From NCBI GenBank assembly GCA_051652785.1, contig JBOFUX010000055.1:1-7720 (forward strand): 7,720 nucleotides of DNA, given 5' to 3'. This DNA comes from JAGNZR01 sp051652785. Its GTDB lineage: Bacteria; Fusobacteriota; Fusobacteriia; Fusobacteriales; Fusobacteriaceae. Under the pieces are notes generated by a model. That model ran no database searches. It was not told the DNA's origin and worked only from the letters and a program-made list of their open reading frames with translations. A program made the position numbers and the translations under genes. This document shows positions 1-5,255 of the stretch, in pieces; position 1 is the stretch's first letter, and each line of letters begins with the position of its first letter.

Positions 1-128
1 AATACTAATATAAATCCTATTATCAGTATTGTTATTTGTATAGAAGCTTTTCCATTTTTTACAAATTTTTGTCTTTGTAATATTAAATAGGTTACTAATA
101 TTATTATTTTTGCTACTAATGCGTACAT
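1..128 (-). CDS. Small membrane protein, N-terminal part (runs off the left edge)
   Basis: The reading frame opens with ATG at 128-126 and stays open to the window edge, giving 42 visible codons. A good Shine-Dalgarno GAGGAG sits at 139-134, five bases before the ATG. The visible protein begins MYALVAKIIILVTYLILQ, a hydrophobic helix at about residues 2-18. A short basic loop follows (RQKFVKNGK, about 19-27), then a second hydrophobic stretch (about 30-42) that continues out of view. That pattern suggests an integral membrane protein with at least two helices. It starts only 24 bases after the stop of the 89-aa gene and reads the same way, so it is probably part of the same operon. I do not recognise the family. 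It could be a membrane component of the injection system or an unrelated small protein. Confidence 0.6.
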   Translation of the reverse strand, partial: MYALVAKIIILVTYLILQRQKFVKNGKASIQITILIIGFILV

Positions 129-133
129 TCTTG

Positions 134-139
134 CTCCTC
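134..139 (-). promoter_or_regulatory. Ribosome binding site of the edge membrane-protein gene
   Basis: GAGGAG on the minus strand lies five bases before the ATG at 128. It is the main evidence that this short edge frame is a real gene and not noise. Confidence 0.65.
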
Positions 140-152
140 GTTTTCTATTGAT

Positions 153-422
153 TTATTTTTTACTATTGGGCTCTTTCTTTTCAGCATCATAAAAATTTTT
201 AACAAATTTTATAAAAGAACTTTCATTCGTTTGTTTCTTTTCAGTTTCTTCTGAGGTTACATATTCAAATTTTATAAATTTTGATAAATAGTATAATTTT
301 CCTACTTCTGATGTCATTTCTATATTTATTTTTTTTGAACTTTCAGTTTCTTTTTTTTTATCTTTTTTATCTTTTTCTAATTCTTCTCTATATTCTAGTG
401 CATAAGTTATAAAATTATTCAT
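153..422 (-). CDS. Small highly charged hypothetical protein (89 aa)
   Basis: I do not recognise this protein. It is 89 residues long and lysine/glutamate-rich, with no signal peptide or membrane helix. Residues about 14-32 are a charged low-complexity segment (EELEKDKKDKKKE...). Residues about 41-55 are more ordinary (GKLYYLSKFIKFEYV), and the C-terminus is again basic and acidic. The ATG at 422-420 overlaps the end of the upstream 246-aa gene by 8 bases, so translation is probably coupled. Only a weak purine-rich ribosome site (AAGAAG) precedes it. Coding is supported by this overlap, by the collinear direction and by the edge gene starting 24 bases after its stop. An A9 run lies inside the lysine codons at 351-359. 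It could be a chaperone, adaptor or regulator for its neighbours; that is only a guess. Confidence 0.6.
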   Translation of the reverse strand: MNNFITYALEYREELEKDKKDKKKETESSKKINIEMTSEVGKLYYLSKFIKFEYVTSEETEKKQTNESSFIKFVKNFYDAEKKEPNSKK

Positions 423-1155
423 GAGAATCTTCTTTTAATATTTCTATACTATATGTATAATTTATTAATTTTTCAGATTTTAAGTTAATTTCAACTTTAA
501 ATTCTTTTATAAATTCATCATATTCAATTTCACCTTTTAAGTCTATTAATAAGGAAAATGGTTTTCCTGGCTGAATAGAAAAGTAATCTCTGATATTTTT
601 TTTATAATCTACAGCATCAAATTCTGGGTCTATTTTTCCTTCTAAAATATACTTATCTTCTTTTTTTAATATATCAACATCAAACTGAAGTATTTCTTCT
701 ATAAATACTCCATATATTTCTAACTTATTTGATTTTTCTTTTATATTTTTAATAAAAAATAGTATAAATGGCATAAATAAATAATTACTAATTAATTTTG
801 ATAAGTATTCTTTATTTTCAAAATATTTTGACAACTCCATCAAGATTGAAATTACTTCTTTGTTTTTACTATTAAAAATTTGATTTTTTTTCTCTACTTT
901 CCACTTTTCACCTAATTCATCTATATTCATTATTTCTAAGGTTTTTTTATCGATTATGAATCTATTAAATATTTTATCTAATTTTGAATATATATTTTCT
1001 TCTAATTCTTGTTCTTCTTTTTTTTGAAATGTAATTATAATTTTATCTGAATCTTCCTCTATATCACAGGCATAATTATTTTCATAATTCACTTCGTTAT
1101 TCTTTATCTCATCTGTTGTTTCTAAATGATTTTTTATTTTAATGTTATAGTTCAT
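415..1155 (-). CDS. Hypothetical protein of the injection-system operon (246 aa)
   Basis: I do not recognise the family. The protein is 246 residues and acidic, with no signal peptide. Residues about 120-136 (KLISNYLFMPFILFFIK) are hydrophobic enough to be a buried or membrane-associated helix. The rest looks soluble, and alternating beta-like segments dominate from about 145 to the end (KLEIYGVFIEEI, YILEGKIDP, PFSLLIDLKGEIEYDEF, INYTYSIEIL). The start is the ATG at 1155-1153, preceded by AGGAAGAG at a normal distance. It begins 19 bases after the stop of the VgrG-like gene, so it is co-transcribed with it. Genes directly downstream of vgrG-type genes often encode adaptors, spike-tip proteins or effectors. 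Here that is an inference from position only. No toxin catalytic motif is visible. Confidence 0.8.
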   Translation of the reverse strand: MNYNIKIKNHLETTDEIKNNEVNYENNYACDIEEDSDKIIITFQKKEEQELEENIYSKLDKIFNRFIIDKKTLEIMNIDELGEKWKVEKKNQIFNSKNKEVISILMELSKYFENKEYLSKLISNYLFMPFILFFIKNIKEKSNKLEIYGVFIEEILQFDVDILKKEDKYILEGKIDPEFDAVDYKKNIRDYFSIQPGKPFSLLIDLKGEIEYDEFIKEFKVEINLKSEKLINYTYSIEILKEDSHE

Positions 1156-1174
1156 TTTTCTCTTCCTTTTTTTA

Positions 1175-2761
1175 TTATGACTTCATTATTATATCCCCTG
1201 CTAGCACACTGTAAGTTTCTTTTATTATTTCTTTTTTACTTTTAGCATTTACTGAATAGCCTGAGATATAAACCCCATCTAACATCTCTAATTTTTCTTG
1301 TTTTAATTTAGTTACATTTTCTATTGAATTTTCAGTTGTACTTATAAGTTCTTTTCCTGCATTTATTCCTAATATGTTGTCTGAGCTAATATTTATTTGA
1401 TCTTTACTATCTGCTAAAATTTGTTTTTCAGAATTTATTTGTACTACGTTCACACCACTTATGCCTATTAAATCTTTAGCGTAAAGATTATAATTATCCG
1501 ATTTTAACTCTAAATTAAATATTTTTTCCCTCTCACCGCCTAAAAGAGTGTAATTTCTTTCGTATGGATTAGAAAATCTTATATTTTCTTTATTATTAAC
1601 ACTTCCTGCAACATAACCAGAATTTTCTTCATCTATTGGAAAATATACTGTTATATTATCTTCTATTTCAGGAGTACAAAAAAATCCAGTATTACTCTTT
1701 GAATATGGTGTTGTGTAGGGGAATTCATAATAACTTACTTTTTCACCTAAATAATCACCTTTGCTTTGAACATCCCTATTTATTTTTTGTCGAGTTGAGC
1801 TTATTTTTTTTACTCCTTCTGAAAAATTAAGAAGTAATATAGCTATCTCAGATTTATTTTCCTTGGGTATTTTCACTACTCTTGCTTCTATCGAGCCCCC
1901 TTCTATATTTTTATTTGAAATATAGTCATAATGATAATCTATATTTCTAAGTGTGTACTCACCACTAAATTGACCATTTATATATTCTAATTTTCCTAAA
2001 CTTATAAATCCATAGTCTTCTTTATTTTTATATAAACTTTCTCCTAATAAATAAGCCTCTGCTACTATTATTTCTGTACAAACATTTCCTCTTTCATCCA
2101 ATGAATAAGTAGTATCACTTTTAGTTTTAAATTCCATTTTTTTACTTTCATTATTTATATAACCAAAAATAATTTCTCCATACCTTCCACTAAATATCCC
2201 TAAACCTATATTAGACATTAATCTTACTAAAAATTCCCATTCTGTTTCATTATATTGAATAAATATTTTATTTGTTTTTGATGTTGCTAATTTATCAGTG
2301 GCTATATAACTAACTTCTTTTTGATAGACAGACAAAACTTCTTTTATCAATTCCTCATATGTTGCATTTATATTTTGATATACTCTATATTTTTTTACCC
2401 TATCTAAAATTTCACTCTTTGATTTTGCTTCAATTATAGTTGTTGCACCATCAGAGTTTTCATCTCTTATTTTTATATTTTTTATTATTCCAGAAAAATA
2501 TTCAAGCTCATTAAATTTAATTTCAATTTTTTTATTATTATATTTTGATTTTCCAAATATTTCTTTTTGCTCTAATTTCAAAAATTTATTTACCGTATAT
2601 TTTTTTCGATATTCTTCTTTTATTTCAATTTCAATATGCAAAGTACTATGATTATTTTCTTCCATGTTTATTTTAAATTTTTTTAAAACATACTCACTAC
2701 TATTTATCTCTATTGCGTCTATATAAATTTTTAAATCTTTCCCTATAAATTCTCTGTTCAT
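1175..2761 (-). CDS. VgrG / phage gpD-gp5-like spike hub protein
   Basis: This is a probable trimeric hub and puncturing spike of a contractile injection machine. It is 528 aa, near the short end for VgrG-type proteins. Residues 1 to about 320 fit the phage tail hub (gpD / gp27-like) region. They include IQYNETEWEFLVRLMSNIGL at 168-187, the motif QY-x-E-x-(D/E)WEFL-x-RL that marks VgrG and phage D proteins. Residues about 335-395 fit the gp5-type OB-fold, with TGFFCTPEIEDNITVYFP followed by SGYVAGSVNN. Residues about 415-528 are repetitive beta-strand-like sequence (DNYNLYAKDLIGISG, QINISSDNILGINAGKE), as expected for a spike stem. No extra C-terminal toxin domain is visible. The ATG at 2761 follows AAGGAAGAG. 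The gene lies 27 bases after the FHA gene and 19 before the 246-aa gene. This is the firmest functional call in the operon. Confidence 0.85.
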   Translation of the reverse strand: MNREFIGKDLKIYIDAIEINSSEYVLKKFKINMEENNHSTLHIEIEIKEEYRKKYTVNKFLKLEQKEIFGKSKYNNKKIEIKFNELEYFSGIIKNIKIRDENSDGATTIIEAKSKSEILDRVKKYRVYQNINATYEELIKEVLSVYQKEVSYIATDKLATSKTNKIFIQYNETEWEFLVRLMSNIGLGIFSGRYGEIIFGYINNESKKMEFKTKSDTTYSLDERGNVCTEIIVAEAYLLGESLYKNKEDYGFISLGKLEYINGQFSGEYTLRNIDYHYDYISNKNIEGGSIEARVVKIPKENKSEIAILLLNFSEGVKKISSTRQKINRDVQSKGDYLGEKVSYYEFPYTTPYSKSNTGFFCTPEIEDNITVYFPIDEENSGYVAGSVNNKENIRFSNPYERNYTLLGGEREKIFNLELKSDNYNLYAKDLIGISGVNVVQINSEKQILADSKDQINISSDNILGINAGKELISTTENSIENVTKLKQEKLEMLDGVYISGYSVNAKSKKEIIKETYSVLAGDIIMKS

Positions 2762-2788
2762 ATTCTCTTCCTTTTTTATTTTATGATG

Positions 2789-3451
2789 TTATTTTAAAAG
2801 TAAAACTATTTTTCCTATATATACTTTATCTCCACTTTGAACCTTTAAAGGCTCATTTTCTAATTTTATTTTTCTGCTATCACTTAATCTTTCTAGTCCT
2901 GTCCCATTTCTAGAGTTCAAATCTTCTAAATACCAACCTTTATCAGTTTTATTTAAAACTGCATGACTTCTACTTACTAAATGAGAGTCCCCAGTATCCA
3001 ATAGATCAATTTCCACTTTTATCCTAGAATTTTTACCGATTAAAAGTGATGTTGATTTGCCTATGTTCCATGTTTTTATATCATAACCATCTCTGTTTTT
3101 TAAAATTATTTGAGTTAAAACATCTCTTGCTAATTCTCTTTTATCCTCTATTTGTTGTACGATTCTAAATTCTCGCACTACTTGATCATGTTCATATTCA
3201 TTAAATTCTTTTTTTATTCTTATACAACTAAATAATATATACACTGCTAAACCTATTGCAACAATGCCTAACGCTAGTTCTATACTCGCTGCACTATAAT
3301 TATTTGACCTGAAATATAGTAAAGCTACCACTCCTGTAACTATCCAAATCAAAATTTCTAGTTTTGCTTTTTTATAATTATTTTTTTTTAATTCTCTTTT
3401 TTTATATTTTTTTTCTCCCATTTTTATAAAAAATTTTCTTAATAAACGCAT
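2789..3451 (-). CDS. Membrane-anchored FHA-domain protein
   Basis: This is a probable phosphothreonine-binding regulator or assembly protein at the cytoplasmic membrane. I chose the ATG at 3451 (220 aa) over the GTG at 3469 because AAAGGAG (3465-3459) lies seven bases before it. Starting at the GTG would put that site inside the gene. The N-terminus is strongly basic (residues 1-30). Two membrane helices follow at about 31-47 (LEILIWIVTGVVALLYF) and 56-77 (IELALGIVAIGLAVYILFSCI). A charged linker runs from about 78 to 125. The FHA domain spans about 126-218, with the IGK loop (138-140), SRSHA (160-164, core Ser and His present) and NSRNGT (179-184), so all the phosphopeptide-binding residues are intact. 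FHA proteins regulate several type VI systems by threonine phosphorylation. No kinase or phosphatase gene lies in this window. An A9 run occurs in the coding strand at 3381-3389. Confidence 0.88.
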   Translation of the reverse strand: MRLLRKFFIKMGEKKYKKRELKKNNYKKAKLEILIWIVTGVVALLYFRSNNYSAASIELALGIVAIGLAVYILFSCIRIKKEFNEYEHDQVVREFRIVQQIEDKRELARDVLTQIILKNRDGYDIKTWNIGKSTSLLIGKNSRIKVEIDLLDTGDSHLVSRSHAVLNKTDKGWYLEDLNSRNGTGLERLSDSRKIKLENEPLKVQSGDKVYIGKIVLLLK

Positions 3452-3458
3452 TTTATTA

Positions 3459-3465
3459 CTCCTTT
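3459..3465 (-). promoter_or_regulatory. Ribosome binding site deciding the FHA gene start
   Basis: AAAGGAG on the minus strand is seven bases before the ATG at 3451, and it overlaps the last base of the J-domain gene's stop codon (TGA 3468-3466 starts next to it). It favours the ATG over the GTG at 3469, which has no comparable site. Confidence 0.65.
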
Positions 3466-3894
3466 TCACTTTTTACTTTTTACTGAAAAAAAAGATTCAA
3501 ACATACAGTTAGTTTTTTTCTTTAACTCATGTTCCTCTTTCTCATTTTTCTTTTCCTCACTAAAAAAATTTTTAAATAGATCATTCACTCCAGTTTTAGA
3601 AAATTTTTCATAAATATTATCAGAGTCTGAAGCTTCTTTTCTCCTATTCCCCATATTTTTGTCTGAACACTTACTTAGTAGTTTGTCATATTCTCTTCTT
3701 TTCATTTCATCTGAAAGAGTTATATAAGCATCATTTATTTCCATAAATTTTTTTTCTGCCTCTTTTCTCTCTCTTTCACTTGAACCCATATATTTATCTG
3801 GGTGATATTTTTTTGCTAATTCTCTATATTTTTTTTTTAAATTTTCTCTATTTATATTTTTATCCGATTCTAGTATTTCATATAAATTTTTCAT
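3466..3894 (-). CDS. J-domain (DnaJ-like) co-chaperone protein
   Basis: This 142-aa protein has an N-terminal J domain at about residues 2-72 (NLYEILESDKNINREN...). It contains the HPD signature at 31-33, the helix II basic residues (KKKYRELAKKY) and the helix III/IV segment INDAYITLSDEMKRREYD. Such domains stimulate the ATPase of an Hsp70 partner. It is not a housekeeping DnaJ: there is no Gly/Phe region, zinc-finger or C-terminal substrate domain. The tail (73-142) is charged low-complexity sequence with two short similar motifs, LFKNFFS (106-112) and MFESFFS (131-137). The start is ATG at 3894 with GGAG at 3903-3900. Its stop falls just before the FHA ribosome site, so the two genes are tightly linked. 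A role in assembling or delivering injection-system components through Hsp70 is an inference from context. An A10 run lies at 3829-3838. Confidence 0.88.
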   Translation of the reverse strand: MKNLYEILESDKNINRENLKKKYRELAKKYHPDKYMGSSERERKEAEKKFMEINDAYITLSDEMKRREYDKLLSKCSDKNMGNRRKEASDSDNIYEKFSKTGVNDLFKNFFSEEKKNEKEEHELKKKTNCMFESFFSVKSKK

Positions 3895-3911
3895 TGTTTC
3901 TCCAATTTTAA

Positions 3912-4679
3912 TTATTCTAATATCATTTTTTTTATGCTATTATCTCTCGCTATTTTATTCATAAATTTATTTTTTGCTTTTTTCAGTATCTCTTCCAGTG
4001 CATAGTAAACCTCTATATTTTTATATTTGTTACTTTCCACTCCTAATTTTATCTTTATATATATATCTAAAGATTTTCTTTCTAACGTTCCCTCTAAAAT
4101 CTTAAAACATATTATTTGGTCAACTCCATCTATTTCTTTTTTTTCTAATATCTCTTCTGCAAATAGCCTTAAAAGTTCAATAGATATTATTTCCCCTGTA
4201 GCTGTCGAGTTAATTTGATTAACTAAATTCACTTGATTATATTCTTTTACATGCCCTATAAATTTATTATAATTTCTTACATTGGCACCTTCTCTTCTTT
4301 TTATTCTACACATTTCCATAGCTTCTTCTTTTGGCAATTCTTCGTCTAATAGTATTTGATAAAATGAAATTTTATTTTTCTCATTCTCTTTATTTTGTAA
4401 AATTTCTAATTTTAAAATATATTCTCCATCTTTTTCTGATACTTCCATACCTATACTTTCTTTTAATTTATAGATATTTTCACACCATTTAAATATACCT
4501 GGTCCTACCATTAATTTATTATTCCGCACTCTTATTTCTAATCCCTTTATGATTCCATTAGAATGGGTTCTATAATTCATTTCAAAATATTCTTTAGCAT
4601 CATCTCTTAGATATTCTAATATTTCTTTATCTAGTATTGAACCTCTTTTGAATAAAGGTTTTATATTTTTAATAATCAT
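3912..4679 (-). CDS. Injection-system-associated protein, possible baseplate or fibre adaptor (homologues mislabelled 'DNA and RNA helicase')
   Basis: The chosen ATG start at 4679 gives 255 aa. It is preceded by GTGAGG at 4691-4686 with six-base spacing; the GTG at 4691 is a less likely start because it falls in that site. The protein opens MIIKNIKPLFKRGSIL, which I recall (unverified) from a clostridial family labelled 'DNA and RNA helicase'. I see no Walker A, DEAD box or other helicase motif, so that label is probably wrong. Residues about 42-63 (GIIKGLEIR...LMVGPGIFK) follow a G-(I/V)-x-x-GLxV...V-x-PG pattern that I associate with phage baseplate and tail-fibre N-termini. The C-terminal half is mostly charged helix. 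It follows the tube gene and its terminator, and lies 17 bases before the J-domain gene. A baseplate or adaptor role is inferred from this motif and its position. Confidence 0.75.
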   Translation of the reverse strand: MIIKNIKPLFKRGSILDKEILEYLRDDAKEYFEMNYRTHSNGIIKGLEIRVRNNKLMVGPGIFKWCENIYKLKESIGMEVSEKDGEYILKLEILQNKENEKNKISFYQILLDEELPKEEAMEMCRIKRREGANVRNYNKFIGHVKEYNQVNLVNQINSTATGEIISIELLRLFAEEILEKKEIDGVDQIICFKILEGTLERKSLDIYIKIKLGVESNKYKNIEVYYALEEILKKAKNKFMNKIARDNSIKKMILE

Positions 4680-4685
4680 AATTAA

Positions 4686-4691
4686 CCTCAC
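4686..4691 (-). promoter_or_regulatory. Ribosome binding site deciding the start at 4679
   Basis: GTGAGG on the minus strand is six bases before the ATG at 4679. It doubles as an in-frame GTG, which is why a four-residue longer product is also possible. Confidence 0.5.
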
Positions 4692-4717
4692 ACTTTCTAC
4701 ATTATATTTTTTTAATA

Positions 4718-4753
4718 AAAATAAACGGAGAAGTTAACTTCTCCGTTTATTTT
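4718..4753 (-). terminator. Hairpin terminator or attenuator after the tube gene
   Basis: This is a perfect 36-bp palindrome with 18-base arms centred on GTTAAC. It includes the GC-richer block CGGAGAAG paired with CTTCTCCG. On the minus strand it abuts the tube gene's TAG stop (4756-4754) and runs into a T-rich tail. That is the form of a Rho-independent terminator. Because the genes beyond it have no strong promoter of their own, it more likely works as a partial terminator, 3'-end protector or attenuator within the operon. Its symmetry means it could also act on plus-strand transcripts. Confidence 0.8.
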
Positions 4754-5191
4754 CTACTCTTCAGAAGAAGCGTAACCACCCTCAAATTTTACCTCTTCTA
4801 ACTTCTCTTTCTTTTGTTTCATTGTTAAAATATATTCTCCTACACCTTCCTTATCTGTATAGTCCTCTACATAGTCAACTATAAAAGCATTTGAAAAATC
4901 TATTTCTCTTACAACTACACTTCCTGAAATTACTTTTAAATTCATTGCTCTATATGCATCTGAACTTTCTGCAGGTATTAATGACCATTTTCCTACTTGT
5001 TTAGTGTGGTCAGCTTCTTCTCCGTTAACTGGAGTTATTATTTTTCCTTTTACCTCGATTCCTATACTCAAATCACTTGTTCTTGCATTTGAATCATTTG
5101 GAGTATCAGATAAAAATTTAACTGATAAAATATTATCCTGCTTTAAAAAAATTTCCTCTTTTTTTCCTTTTATTTTTATTTCAAATCCCAT
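4754..5191 (-). CDS. Putative inner-tube (Hcp-like) protein
   Basis: This 145-aa protein is compact, without a signal peptide or membrane helix, and mostly beta-strand-like (FEIKIKGKKEEIFLKQDNIL, LSIGIEVKGKII, LKVISGSVVVREIDFSNAFIVDYVED, YILTMKQKKEKLEEVKFEGGY). Its length and strand pattern match Hcp and phage tail-tube proteins, which form the hexameric tube pushed out by the sheath. I recall a clostridial family with nearly the same opening (MGFEI...KxxIFLxQDNILSVKF.SDTPNDSNAR) labelled 'membrane-associated protease'. No protease residues are visible here, so I treat that label as erroneous. The ATG at 5191 follows AAGGAG at 5204-5199. It lies directly after the sheath-like gene and before a strong hairpin, as expected for a highly expressed tube subunit. 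The tube call is an inference; a structure prediction would settle it. Confidence 0.65.
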   Translation of the reverse strand: MGFEIKIKGKKEEIFLKQDNILSVKFLSDTPNDSNARTSDLSIGIEVKGKIITPVNGEEADHTKQVGKWSLIPAESSDAYRAMNLKVISGSVVVREIDFSNAFIVDYVEDYTDKEGVGEYILTMKQKKEKLEEVKFEGGYASSEE

Positions 5192-5213
5192 TTTACATCT
5201 CCTTTTATTTTTT

Positions 5214-5255
5214 TTAATTAATTAATTAATTAATTAATTAATTAATTAATTAATT
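5214..5255. repeat. Tetranucleotide microsatellite, ten TTAA units
   Basis: Ten uninterrupted copies of TTAA (5214-5253) plus a further TT fill most of the gap between the sheath-like and tube-like genes and overlap the sheath stop codon (TAA at 5252-5250). The unit is self-complementary, so the tract could fold back on itself. Loss or gain of units would leave the sheath protein unchanged but alter the distance to the tube gene's ribosome site. Confidence 0.95.

Noticed and set aside
1636..1830. Plus-strand frame of 64 codons within the VgrG-like gene
   Set aside because: It lies wholly inside a strongly supported minus-strand gene, has low-complexity Leu/Phe-rich sequence typical of antisense translation of AT-rich genes, and no convincing ribosome site.
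4027..4218. Plus-strand frame of 63 codons inside the 255-aa gene
   Set aside because: It is antisense to a collinear operon gene, with Ser/Ile/Phe-rich sequence and no domain; treated as a shadow.
3912..4691. Annotation as a DNA/RNA helicase and a start at the GTG at 4691
   Set aside because: No helicase motif can be seen in the protein, and the GTG forms part of the ribosome site for the better-placed ATG at 4679.
4701..4706. TATAAT on the minus strand just upstream of the 255-aa gene as an internal promoter
   Set aside because: No acceptable -35 lies 15-19 bases upstream (that space is the hairpin), the start point would fall on the ribosome site, and TATAAT is frequent by chance in this base composition.
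5004..5225. Plus-strand frame of 73 codons over the tube-like gene
   Set aside because: It is antisense to the tube-like gene and ends in the intergenic TTAA repeat; no support for translation.
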